NCBI RefSeq assembly: GCF_003402475.1
Contig: NZ_BFAB01000013.1
Span: 79,551 to 143,550 of the forward strand
Length of the DNA: 64,000 bases
Direction: 5' to 3'
Source of the DNA: Mycobacterium sp. MFM001
GTDB taxonomy: Bacteria; Actinomycetota; Actinomycetes; Mycobacteriales; Mycobacteriaceae
The translations under genes were made by a program, and so were the position numbers. Shown here piece by piece: positions 46,501 through 50,370 of the stretch. Within the stretch, counting starts at the first letter, position 1. Each line of letters starts with the position of its first letter. The notes beneath the pieces are model-generated. The model did no database searches, was not told where the DNA came from, and saw nothing but the letters and a program-made list of their open reading frames with translations.

Positions 46501-48497
46501 TGCTCGGCGAGGTGCCGGTGGCGTTCCATGCCGGGATCCAGGAGATTTTGGTGATCGCCTTCGGCTTGGCGTTCGCGGAGTTCGTCGGTAACCCGGGTGC
46601 GCCCATCGGCATCGACGTCGAGGGCCACGGCCGCCATGAGGAGCTGGCCGCCGACGTGGATTTGTCGCGCACCGTGGGATGGTTCACCACCAAATACCCT
46701 GTGTCGCTGGCACTCCGCGGGCTGGACTGGGCGCAGGTGGTGGCTGGCGAGACCGGATTGGGGGAGCTGATCAAAGACGCCAAGGAACAGCTCCGCGCTG
46801 TCCCCGACCCTCTGAGCTATGGGGTGCTGCGGTATTTGAACCCCGACGTCGAGCTCGCCGAGTCGGACCCGCCGATCGGGTTCAACTATCTGGGGCGCCT
46901 CGGCGGTCCGGCGGCCGAGACCACCGGTGAGCTGTGGCGGGTCTGCGCGGATGGCTGGTCGGCGATCGACGCGGTCGGCGCGATACCGATGGCGTTGGCG
47001 CACACCGTCGAACTCAACGCCGGCACCATGGACACCGACGCCGGACCGCAGCTGCAGGCCAACTGGATGTGGGCCCAGTCGGCACTGGATCACGCCGGCG
47101 TTGATCGGTTGAGCCGGTTGTGGTTTGACGCCCTGACCGGTATCTGCGCGCATGTGCGACGTGGTGGCGGTGGGTTGACGCCGTCGGATATCGCGCCGGC
47201 ACGTTTGAGCCAGCAGCACATCGACGAACTCCAGCAGCAATACCGTGTCGCGGATGTGTTGCCGTTGACTCCGCTGCAGCAGGGGCTGCTCTTCCACACC
47301 ACCACCGCTAAGGGCAACGACGACGATGTGTATGCCGTGCAGTTGGATATCGCGGTGGCCGGCCCGCTGGACCCCGGACGGTTGCGTGAAGCGGTGCACA
47401 CCGTCGTTGCGCGCCACCCGAACCTGGTCGCCCGATTCTGCGAACGGTTCGACGAACCCGTGCAGGTCATCCCCGCCGATCCGGCGGTGCCGTGGCGCTA
47501 TATCGAGCTTGACGGCGACGACGTCGCGCAGCAGGTCGAACAGGTGTGTGCCGGCGAACGCGCCGCGGTCTGCGACCTCGGGGACCAGCCGGCGTTTCGG
47601 GCGGCGCTGATCCGCACCGCACCAGATCAGCACCGCTTCGTGCTGACCAACCACCACATCGTGATGGACGGTTGGTCGAAGCCGATTCTGCTGCGTGAGA
47701 TTTTCGCCAGCTACTACGGGCAGCGACTGCCCGCGGCCGTCCCGTACCGCCGCTTCGTTACCTGGCTGGCCGATCGCAATCATGATGCGGCGCACGCTGC
47801 TTGGCGTGAGGTGCTCGCCGGGTTCGAGGCACCCACCTTGGTGGGCCCGCCGGAGCGGTTGGGGCTGGGCCGGCGAGACTTCGCATCGTTTTCGGTGCCG
47901 GAGGAGACCAGCAGGGCGGTCAGCGAATTGGCACGCTCCTGCCACACCACCGTCAACACCGTGCTGCAGGCCGCCTGGGCGCAGATCCTGATGTGGTTGA
48001 CCGGACAGCACGATGTCGCCTTCGGCACCGCGGTCTCGGGGCGGCCCACCGATGTGCCCGGCGCCGAATCGATGGTGGGGCTGTTGATCAACACCGTGCC
48101 GGTGCGGGCGCGCATCACTGCGGAAACCACGATCGCCGGCCTGCTCGACGAACTGCAGAGTGCCCACACCAACACGCTTGAGCACCAGCATCTTTCGCTG
48201 CGCGACATCCACCGCGTCACCGGCCACGACCAGTTGTTCGACACCCTGTTCGTGTTCGAGAACTATCCGATCGACACCGCGGCGCTGTCCAGCGTCGACG
48301 GACTGGCCATCACCGAGTACACCAACCGCGAATACAACCACTACCCGCTGGCAGTCCAAGCGGCTCCGGGCAACGAAATAACCCTGCGTGTCGAATACGA
48401 CACCGAGGTGTTCGGCGCGGCCAGAATCAAAGCGCTCGTCGAGCGGTTCAAGCGGGTGCTGGCGGCAATGGCAGCTGATGCGGGGCAGAAGTCATGA
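22428..48497 (+). CDS. Seven-module lipopeptide NRPS (8,689 residues)
   Basis: Domain order read from core motifs: C-A-PCP, five times C-A-PCP-like modules to module 5, then C-A-PCP-E, C-A-PCP-E, and a final C whose A partner is on the next gene. That is seven A domains (each with LIYTSGTTG), seven carrier domains (DSFFDLGGDS), eight C domains (all with intact HHxxxDG) and two E domains (HHLAVDGVSW, EGHGRHEEL, GWFT-KYP, GFNYLGR). No N-methyltransferase, oxidase or cyclisation domain is seen. The first C domain (LPVTRGQLDIWLAQETHPAG, HHIVIDG) stands before the first A and should take a fatty acyl donor, making an N-acyl peptide. The start is GTG 22428 after GGGGGAG; ATG 22473 is an alternative. 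It overlaps the next NRPS by four bases. At 26 kb it is far larger than a GPL mps1. Confidence 0.95.
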   Translation: MDLNDGELQITRGRRMELDDRALPVTRGQLDIWLAQETHPAGTEWQLALFVKIEGALDRDALEWAIRRVVTEAEPARAAFFEVDGQVFQRPIDYPDVELPFYDLRHVPDPVQEAHQLAESIRRIPMPPTGPLFKFALFRTQANEFYLFACGHHIVIDGTGILLVGHRIASVYSAIVSGAPVPPALFGSLQDLVDCELEYEASDDYLEDQAYWTGNLPSEGGLDYRLSQAAGDDDAYALSATVQLDPEVVGRVDELSRAWNVPRSSVITAACALLVRGWCADGSEVVLDFPVNRRVSPESKTLPGMLAGIVPLVLRVSPDSTLADFSEYVDTRIREALQHQRFPVQALERKTHLRSPGQLADRVSVNFLPPAVTLSFGGAAARASYTNPGIVGGFGLIFSTADDQLFLSTVGGGQPWSRFDVSELARRLERLLVAMSADPKRAVSSVDLLDEAEWLRLEQIGNRGVLTAPAPSPVSVPALFGEQVARTPEAVALTCGGVSLTYRELDEAANRLAHVLVAQGARPGACVGLLLSRSAEAIVAILAVLKSGAAYLPIDPALPAARLQFMLGDASPIAVITTSGLTERLEPHGVTVIDVNDPALDSQPSSAMPSPAADDIAYLIYTSGTTGVPKGVAVAHRNVTQLLASLDIGLPAPGVWSQWHSLVFDVSVFEIFGALLGGGRLVVVPESVAGSPDDLHALLIDEQVNVLCQTPSAAGMLSPQGLESTALVVAGEACPAELVDRWAPGRVMINAYGPTEATVYAAVSAPLEPGSGAPIGSPVPRAALFVLDAWLCPVPEGVVGELYVAGGGVGCGYWRRSGLTASRFVACPFGEPGARMYRTGDLVRWRADGQLDYLGRADEQVKIRGYRIELGEIQAALSVLEGVNQAVVIAREDRPGDKRLVGYVTGTADPRELRSAIAERLPAYMVPAAVVVVEALPLTVNGKLDKRALPAPEYSDVDRYRAPTTAVEEVLAGIYAQVLGVERVGVDESFFDLGGDSLLAMRLVAAVNAGLDAGLSVRTVFEAPTVAQLALRIGGDGSGLQPLRPVERPAVIPLSFAQNRLWFIDQFQGPSPVYNMATALRLSGRLDADALGQAVADVVARHESLRTLFVAPDGVPQQVVMPAEQADFGWDVVDAAGWSADRLDEAIHAAARHTFHLAAEIPLRARLFRITDVEHMLVIVVHHIAADGWSITPLARDLSAAYASRCAGQAPQWDPLPVQYVDYTLWQRDQLGVLDDPESRIAAQLGYWQDALAGLPERLDLPTDRPYPPVADHLGARVAVQWPAELQQRVAQVAREHDSTSFMVVQAALAVLLSKVSASSDVAVGFPVAGRRDPALDELVGFFVNTLVLRMDLSGDPTVAELLAQVRQRSLAAYENQDVPFEVLVERLNPSRSLTHAPLVQVLLAWQNFTGHSDPAAGMGLGDVQVTPLPVNTQTARMDLSFSLNEYWSDAGDPAGIVGEVEFRTDVFDPQSIQTLTERLRRMLVAITAEPTRRVSSLDVLDDVERTRLDEIGNRAALTASTPTPVSIPVLFAEQVARAPEAVAISCQGRSMTYRELDEAANRLAHLLIDRGAGPGTCVGLLFSRSAEAIVSILAVLKTGAAYLPIDPVLPASRVGFMLADATPIAVITTAGLADRLDGHDVAVIDVNDPSVCAQPNTALPAPSPDDIAYLIYTSGTTGVPKGVAIAHHNVTRLMESLDPGLAAPEQVWTQWHSYSFDISGWEIFSALLQGGRLVVVPESVAASPDDFHALLVSEQVSILCQTPSAVGVLAPEGLESTKLLVGGEACSPELVDRWASGGRVMINEYGPTETTMWVTLSAPLTPGSAVVPIGSPVPGASLFVLDGWLRPVPIGVIGELYVAGAAVGCGYWRRAGLTASRFVACPFGGAGQRMYRTGDLVRWGADGQLQYLGRADEQVKVRGYRIELGDIQAALAACDGVEQAVVIVREDRPGDKRLVGYVTGTADPAATRAALAPRLPEYMVPAAVVVLDSWPLTVNGKLDKRALPAPEYTDADRYRAPGNAIEEVLAGIYAQVLGLDQVGVDDSFFDLGGDSLSAMRLVAAVNTGLDAGLSVRAVFESPTVAQLAPRIGGDAGRLEPLRPVERPSVIPLSFAQNRLWFIDQLQGPSPVYNMATALRLSGQVDADALGQAVADVVARHESLRTLFAAHEGVPQQVVLPAERADFGWDVVNATGWPAGRLDEAIDAIARHTFDLANEIPLRATLFRIADDEHILVAVAHHIAADGWSITPLVRDLAVAYASRSAGQPPDWAPLPVQYADYTLWQRAQLGNLEDSDSRISSQLTYWEQALAGIPERLQLPTDRPYPPIADQRGARVNVDWPAELQQRIAQVAREHNATSFMVVQAALAVLLSKLSASSDVAVGFPVAGRRDPALDDLVGFFVNTLVLRADLTGDPTVAEFLAQVRSRSLNAYEHQDVPFEVLVERLNPTRSRTHHPLVQVLLAWQNNTTAELALGDLRITPLPVDTHTARMDLAFSLTERWSETGEPAGIGGEVEFRTDVFDADSIETLIKRLARVLTALTADPTRPLSSIDVLDDAERALLDEMGNRATLTRPVPPAASVPALFAEQMARMPDAVAVSCQGRSMTYRELDEASNQLAHLLVAQGAGPGQRVAVLFSRSAEAVVAILAVLKTGAAYLPIDPALPDARLEFMLSDAAPIAAVTTGAVAGRLAGHDLSVVDLDDPVVHAQPTAALPAPASDDIAYLIYTSGTTGKPKGVAVTHRNVTQLLESLDSGLPAGAWTQCHPYIFDFSVLELWGALLRGGRLVVVPESVAASPDDFHALLAREQVSVLTQTPFAVAALSPVIAGSAALLVGGEACPAEVVDRWAPGRVMVNAYGPTEITVYAAISAPLVPGSGAPIGSPVPGAALFVLDSWLRPVPPGVAGELYVAGRGVACGYVGRTGLTASRFVACPFGGVGARMYRTGDLVRWRDDGQLDYLGRADEQVKIRGYRIELGEIQTALASLDGVEQAVVIAREDRPGDKRLVAYVTGAAEPAQLRVKLAERLPAYMVPAAVVTLDAWPMTVNGKLDTRALPAPEYSDAERYRAPSTLTEEILAGIYAEVLGVERVGVDDSFFDLGGDSLSAMRLVAAVNTTMDAGLEVRTVFDTPTVAQLAPRIGGDAGRLEPLVVGPRPAVIPLSFSQQRLWFIDQFQGPSPVYNMATALRLAGHLNVNALGQALADVVGRHESLRTLFVAHEGIPQQVVLPAERADFGWDVVDATGWPATQIDDAIGAAARYTFDLATEIPLQATLFRIADDEHVLVAVVHHIAADGWSITPLMHDLGVAYASRAAGRAPHWSPLPVQYADYTLWQRAHLGDLDDHESRIAAQLTYWEQALAGMPERLQLPTDRPYPPVADQRGARVNVDWPAELQQQIARVAREHNATSFMVVQAALAVLLSKLSASSDVAVGFPVAGRRDPALDELVGFFVNTLVLRVDLTGDPTLAGVLAQVRQRSLEAFEHQDVPFEVLVERLNPVRSLAHSPLVQVVLGWQNWQDEDPAAGLALGDLQVTRLPVDTHTARMDLAFFLGEHWSEGGAPAGIRGEVEFRTDVFESASIEALIERLRRLLVAMTTDPVRALSTVNLLDEAEQARLDRWGNRGVLDQPAPTSVSVPVLFAEQVARTPDAVALRCGGRSWTYRELDEASNQLAHLLVGHGAGPGQCVALLLSRSAEAIITILAVLKTGAAYLPIDPVLPEARITFMLDDATPTAAITTSGLADRLRGHSAVVIDVNDPAIETQPNTALPAPLPDDVAYLIYTSGTTGIPKCVVVTHHNVTQLLESVNHGLDAPNRVWSQAHSYGFDISGWEIFGALLHGGRLVVVPEAVAASPGDFHALIVGEQVSVLCQTPSAVGVLTPEGLESTELLVGGEACPAEVVDRWAPGRMMVNAYGPTETTMWVTLSAPLTAGTGAVPIGSPTSGAALFVLDGWLRPVPVGVVGELYAAGRGVACGYGGRSGLTASRFVACPFGGVGSRMYRTGDLVRWGADGQLQYLGRIDEQVKIRGYRIELGEVQTALAALDGVQQAAVIAREDRPGDKQLVGYFTGTADPATVKAALAERLPAYMVPVALVALEALPRTVNGKLDKRALPAPEYQDADHYRAPTTAVEEILTGIYAHVLGADRVGIDDSFFDLGGDSLSAMRLVAAVNASLDAGLSVRTVFEAPTVAQLAPRIGGDGKRLEPLRPAERPAVVPLSFAQSRLWFIDQLEGPSPVYNIAVALRMAGDLDADALGQALADVVGRHESLRTLFAAPGGIPQQLVIPVERADFGWQVVDATGLPATRLGEAVEAAARYSFNLAVEIPLRATLFRVTDDEHVLVTVVHHIAADGWSTTPLVRDLGVAYASRSAGHAPDWNPLAVQYADYTLWQRAQFGDLDDDNSPIASQLAYWERALAGMPGRLQLPTDRPYPPVADYRGARVAVEWPVELQQQLARVAREHNATSFMVIQAALAVLLSKLSASSDVAVGFPVAGRRDRALDELVGLFVNTLVLRVELSGDPTLAEVLAQVRQRSLEAFEHQDVPFEVLVERLNPSRSLNHSPLVQVLLAWQNWQDRNPVGQEALGELQVTQLPVDTRTARMDLAFFLADRWSEAGEPAGIGGEVEFRTDVFDAASIEALIERLEHVLVAITADPSQALSTVDLLDPAEHAHLDEIGNRIVLTQPVSAPMSIPMLFAEQVARTPEEVALTCGENSWTYRELDEATNRLTHLLVARGAGPGHCVALLLPRSAEAIMTILAVLKTGAAYLPIDRALPAARIGFMLDDAAPTAAVTTADLAGRLDGHDVAIIDIHDPRIATYPATSLPWPTADDIAYLIYTSGTTGVPKGVAITHHNVTQLLEPLGWSLAEPGQVWSQWHSYSFDISGWEIFGALLHGGRLVVVPESVAGSPDDLHALLIAEHVDVLNQTPSAVGMLSPQGLESVVLMVGGEACPPELVDRWASDGRVMINAYGPTETTMWAAISPPLAPGSGVPIGSPVPGAALLVLDAWLRPVPAGVVGELYVGGDAVGCGYWRRGPLTASRFVACPFGGLGSRMYRTGDLVRWRPDGQLDYLGRTDEQVKVRGYRIELGEIQAALASLDGVEQAAVVAREDRPGDKQLVGYVTGIVDPAAARTRLAERLPEYMVPAAVVVMDALPLTVNGKLDKRALPAPEYGDVGRYRAPATLTEEILAGIYAQVLGLQRVGIDDSFFDLGGDSLSAMRLVAAVNAGLDAGLSVRTVFEAPTVAQLAPRIGEDAVRLEPLTAQQRPAVVPLSFAQNRLWFIDQLQGPSPVYNMAVALRLYGELDVDALGQALADVVGRHESLRTVFVAPDGVPQQVVVPVERADFAWQVVDAAGWPESQLGDAIDMAVRHNFDLSGEIPFRATLFSVTDDEHVLVAVGHHIAADGWSITPLVRDLGVAYASRSAGRVPDWRPLPVQYADYTLWQRAQLGDLDDTDSPIAAQLDYWEHALAGMPERLQLPTDRPYPAIADQRGARVAVDWPAELQQRIAQVAREHNATSFMVVQAALAVLLSKLSASSDVAVGFPIAGRRDPVLDDLVGFFVNTLVLRVDLAGDPSVDELIAQVRQRSLAAYEHQDVPFEVLVERLNPTRNLTHHPLVQVMLAWQNWQNNDPAELALGDLHVRQLPLDTRTARMDLAFSLGERWSDAGEPAGIGGDVEFRTDVFDAAGIEAMIDRLQRVLVAMTAEPTRRLSTVDLLDADEYARLDEIGNRAVLMQPPGASVSVPALFAEQVSRAPEAVALTYGENSRTYRELDEASNRLAHLLAAQGAGPGQCVALVLSRSAEAIVAILAVLKTGAAYLPIDPALPAVRIGFMLDDAAPMAVITTSGLADRLDGHDVAVVDVHDPRIAGYPATGLPGPVPDDIAYLIYTSGTTGVPKGVAITHRNVTQLMGSLDAGLPATGVWPQCHSLAFDVSVWEIFGALLRGGRVVVVPESVTASPEDLHDVLVAEHVSVLTQTPTAVSMLPDKGLESTALVMAGEACPAEVVDRWAPGRLMLNAYGPTETTMCVAISAPLTPGAGVPIGSPVPGAALFVLDGWLRPVPTGVVGELYVAGAGVGCGYVGRGPLTSARFVACPFGGPGARMYRTGDLVRWRADGQLDYLGRADEQVKIRGYRIELGEVQAALAGCDGVQQAVVIAREDRPGDKRLVGYITGTAEPSRVRSAIVERLPAYMVPVAVVALDALPLTPNGKLDTRALPAPEYTDVDRYRAPANAIEEVLAGIYAEVLGLEQVGIDDSFFDLGGDSILSMQVVSRARTAGLTCRPRDVFVEQTVARLARVVGTADGAGGPADEGIGEAAPTPIVHWLRSMAGSVEQFNQTMLLQAPAGATDTDVVVVLQALLDRHAMLRARIDGDGGWSLTVPEAGSVDARTCVHTVDALSDEAVAQARSQLNPAAGVMVRALWVAATGQLVLIVHHLAVDGVSWRILLEDFNIAWAQHHSGQPVELPRTGTSFARWSSLLADHAHDPKVLAAAQVWRQVSETPAALPAVQPTVDTYATAGNLPVELDVETTRTLLGEVPAAFHAGVQDILLIAFGLAFAEFVGSNGSPIGIDVEGHGRHEELAPDVDLSRTVGWFTAKYPVSLAFSGIDWAQVRSGDAELGALIKDAKEQLRALPEPLSYGLLRYLNPDVDLDAADPPIGFNYLGRLGGPAAGTTDGLWRPCQDGSSATAASAAIPMALAHTVELNAGTMDTEAGPQLHANWTWAPSALDEAQISRLSRLWFEALAGICEHVRRGGGGLTPSDVAPARLSRQQIDELQQQYRIADVLPLTPLQQGLLFLTSTAQDSADDVYAVQLDITVAGPLDPHRLREALHTVVSRHPNLVARFCEEFDEPVQVIPAEATVPWQYVELDSGDAADQVCAAERAAVCELTDQPPFRAALIRTAPDRHRFVLTNHHIVMDGWSLPILLREIFAGYYGQRLPAAVPYRRFVTWLADRDRDAAHAAWREVLAGFDTPTLVSPPDRLGLGPRSVQPLRLSEQTTRELTDLARSRRTTVNTVLQAAWAQMLMWLTGQHDVAFGAVVSGRPADVPGAESMVGLLINTVPVRARVTAETTVADLLNDLQRAHNDTLEHEHLALRDIHRITGHDQLFDTLLVYENYPIDTAALSSVEGLAITEFTTREFNHYPLTVVAQPGNELGLRVEFDTDVFDASTIEALVERLQRVLVAMTADTTRRLLSIDVLDESEHARLAEWGNRAVLSAPAHSSASIPALFAAQVARAGEAVAISCEGRSVTYRELDEASNRLAHLLAGHGVGSGSRVALLFSRSVEAIVSIMAVLKTGAAYLPIDPVMPGARMQFMLDDAAPVAAVTTKRLRSRLDGHDLVVVDVDDPALGAQPSTPLPPPAPDDIAYLIYTSGTTGVPKGVAVAHRNVTQLLESLDAEMALGQVWTQSHSLAFDFSVWEIFGALLHGGRLVVVPDSVVRSPEDLHALLVAEQVNVLSQTPSAFYALQTADALSPEVGRQLKLQTVVFGGEALEPQRLRTWLGNHPGLPRLINMYGITETTVHASFRDIVHGDVNDNVSPIGVPLAHLAFFVMDGWLRPVPAGVVGELYVAGAGVACGYVGRGPLTSARFVACPFGRPGARMYRTGDLVRWRADGQLDYVGRADEQVKIRGYRIELGEIQAALASLDGIEQAVVIAREDRPGDKRLVGYVTGTADPAAARARLTERLPAYMVPAAVVVMAKLPLTPNGKLDTRALPPPEYTDGDRYRAPCNAIEELLAGIYAQVLGVERVGVDDSFFDLGGDSILSMQVVARARAAGLVCRPRDVFVEQTVARLARVVTFADGEADPVDEGVGQVAATPIMCWLRSRDGLVEQFNQTMLLQAPAGVTEADVAAVLQALLDRHAMLRARVDDDGTGSWLLTVPEAGSVDARACLHTVDVLSDEAVVAARSRLNPASGAMLSALWAAEDSQLVLIVHHLAVDGVSWRILLEDLNIAWAQHHSGQPVVLPVTGTSFVRWASLLDEYGRRPEVVEQAGLWRQLEATPAVLPAVQPVVDTYENAGHLSVELDVETTRMLLGEVPVAFHAGIQEILVIAFGLAFAEFVGNPGAPIGIDVEGHGRHEELAADVDLSRTVGWFTTKYPVSLALRGLDWAQVVAGETGLGELIKDAKEQLRAVPDPLSYGVLRYLNPDVELAESDPPIGFNYLGRLGGPAAETTGELWRVCADGWSAIDAVGAIPMALAHTVELNAGTMDTDAGPQLQANWMWAQSALDHAGVDRLSRLWFDALTGICAHVRRGGGGLTPSDIAPARLSQQHIDELQQQYRVADVLPLTPLQQGLLFHTTTAKGNDDDVYAVQLDIAVAGPLDPGRLREAVHTVVARHPNLVARFCERFDEPVQVIPADPAVPWRYIELDGDDVAQQVEQVCAGERAAVCDLGDQPAFRAALIRTAPDQHRFVLTNHHIVMDGWSKPILLREIFASYYGQRLPAAVPYRRFVTWLADRNHDAAHAAWREVLAGFEAPTLVGPPERLGLGRRDFASFSVPEETSRAVSELARSCHTTVNTVLQAAWAQILMWLTGQHDVAFGTAVSGRPTDVPGAESMVGLLINTVPVRARITAETTIAGLLDELQSAHTNTLEHQHLSLRDIHRVTGHDQLFDTLFVFENYPIDTAALSSVDGLAITEYTNREYNHYPLAVQAAPGNEITLRVEYDTEVFGAARIKALVERFKRVLAAMAADAGQKS
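22470..25550 (+). other. NRPS module 1: starter C-A-PCP
   Basis: C about residues 15-460, A 470-955, carrier serine at residue 997. Specificity residues read by motif alignment to GrsA are D-V-F-C-V-A-A-V-Y-K. This resembles codes for hydrophobic residues, but I cannot assign a substrate. The C domain belongs to the LTRGQLDIWLAQ class found at the head of mycobacterial synthetases. Confidence 0.75.
25551..28710 (+). other. NRPS module 2: C-A-PCP
   Basis: C begins IPLSFAQNRLWFIDQF with VHHIAADGWS. The A domain code read as D-I-W-C-L-G-E-M-W-K, unusual for Glu at the sixth variable position (INEYGPTE). No match I can name. No epimerase. Confidence 0.7.
28711..31850 (+). other. NRPS module 3: C-A-PCP
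   Basis: C with AHHIAADGWS. A code read as D-F-L-T-L-G-A-V-Y-K (FDFSVLELWG, LTQTPFAV, LLVGGEA, NAYGPTEITVY). Probably a hydrophobic residue; not assigned. No epimerase. Confidence 0.7.
31851..35010 (+). other. NRPS module 4: C-A-PCP
   Basis: C with VHHIAADGWS. A code read as D-I-W-C-L-G-A-M-W-K, one position from module 2 (Ala for Glu), so these two may load related residues. The P-loop reads TSGTTGIPKCVVV with Cys for the usual Gly after PK, a small departure from the other nine A domains. Confidence 0.7.
35011..38170 (+). other. NRPS module 5: C-A-PCP
   Basis: C with VHHIAADGWST. A code read as D-I-W-N-M-G-A-M-W-K, of the same group as modules 2 and 4. Substrate not assigned, probably aliphatic. 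No epimerase. Confidence 0.7.
38171..42710 (+). other. NRPS module 6: C-A-PCP-E, predicted D-Phe
   Basis: A code read as D-V-W-T-V-A-A-M-C-K, agreeing at 7 of 10 positions with the GrsA phenylalanine code, and conservative at the rest. The carrier is of the GGDSILSMQVV type that precedes epimerases. The E domain at about 41340-42700 is intact. Prediction: D-phenylalanine or a close aromatic, as at position 1 of GPLs. Confidence 0.75.
42711..47205 (+). other. NRPS module 7: C-A-PCP-E, predicted D-Thr (allo-Thr)
   Basis: The C domain is the LTPLQQGLLF class with NHHIVMDGWS that follows epimerases, consistent with a D-residue donor. A code read as D-F-W-S-V-G-M-V-H-K, 8 of 10 positions like the threonine code. 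An intact E domain follows. Prediction: D-allo-threonine, matching Phe-Thr at positions 1-2 of GPLs. Confidence 0.75.
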
Positions 48498-50370
48498 CAG
48501 CCGACACCACTCGGCGACTGCTGTCGCTCGACTTCCTGGACGAGGACGAGCACGCCTCTCTGGATGAATGGAGTAACCGGGCGGCACTGATGGCGCCTGC
48601 GGGTTCTTCGGCGTCGATTCCCACAGCATTCGCCGAGCAGGTGGCGCGTGCCCCGGAGGCGGTGGCAATCAGCTGCCAGGGTCGCTCGATGACGTACCGC
48701 GAGCTCGACGAGGCGGCCAACCGGTTGGCGCACCTGCTGGCTGCCCGTGGTGCGCGCCCGGGTTGCTGTGTGGCGCTGCTGTTTTCGAGGTCAATCGAAG
48801 CGATCGTGGCGATCCTCGCGGTGCTGAAAACCGGGGCGGCCTATCTGCCGATCGACCCTGAACACCCGCGGGCGCGGATCGCGTTTCTACTCGGCGATGC
48901 GGCACCGATCGCCGCGCTCACGACGGCGGACCTGGCGGGGCGTCTCGACGGGCATGAGGTGGCGGTCGTCAACATCGACGACCCGGCTGTCGACACTCAG
49001 CCCAGCACGGCGCCACCGGATCCGGCTGCCGATGACATCGCTTACCTGATCTACACCTCGGGTACCACCGGTGTCCCCAAGGGAGTGGCCGTAACCCACC
49101 GCAACGTCACCGAACTGCTGGCGTCGGTGGACGACGATCTGCCCGTGCCGGCGGTGTGGTCGCAATGGCACTCCTATGCGTTCGACGTGTCGGTGTGGGA
49201 GATCTGGGGTGCGTTGTTGCGTGGCGGGCGGCTGGTGGTGGTGCCCGATTCGGTGGTGCGTTCGCCGGCGGACTTCCACGCCTTGCTGGCTGCCGAACGG
49301 GTCAACGTCTTGAGCCAGACCCCGTCGGCGTTTTACGCATTGCAAGCTGCGGATGCACTGCAGCGCGAACTGGCAGAGCAGCTGGAGCTCGAGGCCGTGG
49401 TATTCGCCGGCGAAGCCCTTGAGCCACAACGTCTTCGGGGGTGGATGGGCAGCCATCCCGGTTCACCGCGGCTGATCAACATGTACGGCACCACCGAGAC
49501 GACGGTGCACGCCTCGTTTCGGGAGATCGTCCACGACGACACGAACAGCAATGCCAGCCCGATCGGGGTGCCGTTGGCCCATCTGGCCTTCTTCGTCCTC
49601 GATGCCTGGCTGCGGCCGGTGTCGCCAGGCGCGGTCGGCGAATTGTATGTGGCCGGCGCCGGGGTGTCGTGCGGCTATATGGGCCGGGCGGCTTTGAGTG
49701 CGTCGCGGTTTGTGGCGTGCCCGTTCGGCAGACCTGGCGCGCGGATGTATCGCACCGGGGACTTGGTGCGCTGGCGCGACGACGGCGAGCTGGATTACCT
49801 TGGCCGCGCCGACGAACAGGTCAAGATCCGCGGGTATCGCATCGAACTCGGCGAAATCCAGGCAGCACTGGCAAGTTTCGATGGGGTGGAGCAGGCGGCG
49901 GTGATCGCCCGCGAGGACCGCCCTGGCGACAAACGGCTGGTCGGTTATGTCACCGGCACAGCGGAACCCGCTCACATACGCGCGAAGCTGGCCGAGCGGC
50001 TGCCGGCCTATATGGTCCCGTCCGCGGTAGTGGTGCTGGCGGAGCTGCCGTTGACGGTGAACGGCAAACTCGACAAGCGCGCCTTGCCTGCACCCGAATA
50101 CAGCGATGTCAACCGGTACCGCGCACCCGGTAATGCGGTCGAGGAGATCCTGGCCGGCATCTACGCGCAGGTCCTTGGTCTCGAGCAGGTCGGGGTCGAC
50201 GACTCCTTCTTCCAACTGGGCGGCGATTCGTTGTTGGCGATGCGTCTTACCGCCGCGGTCAACGCCAGCCTCGATGCGGGCCTTGATGTGCGTGCGGTGT
50301 TCGAGACACCCACGATCGCCGAGTTGGCTCCCCGCGTCAGCGGAGGCAGCGAGCGGCTGGAGCCGCTGAC
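47206..50370 (+). other. NRPS module 8, split: C on the first gene, A-PCP on the second
   Basis: The C domain (47210-48490, NHHIVMDGWS, of the class that accepts a D-residue) closes the first protein. The A-PCP part opens the second at 48494. A code read as D-V-W-S-V-A-M-V-H-K, close to threonine/serine-type codes. No epimerase, so an L-residue is expected. Confidence 0.72.

Noticed and set aside
45069..48359. Very long open frames antisense to the NRPS genes
   Set aside because: High G+C with codon-position bias leaves the opposite strand open. The plus strand carries all NRPS core motifs in order and the antisense translation resembles no family.
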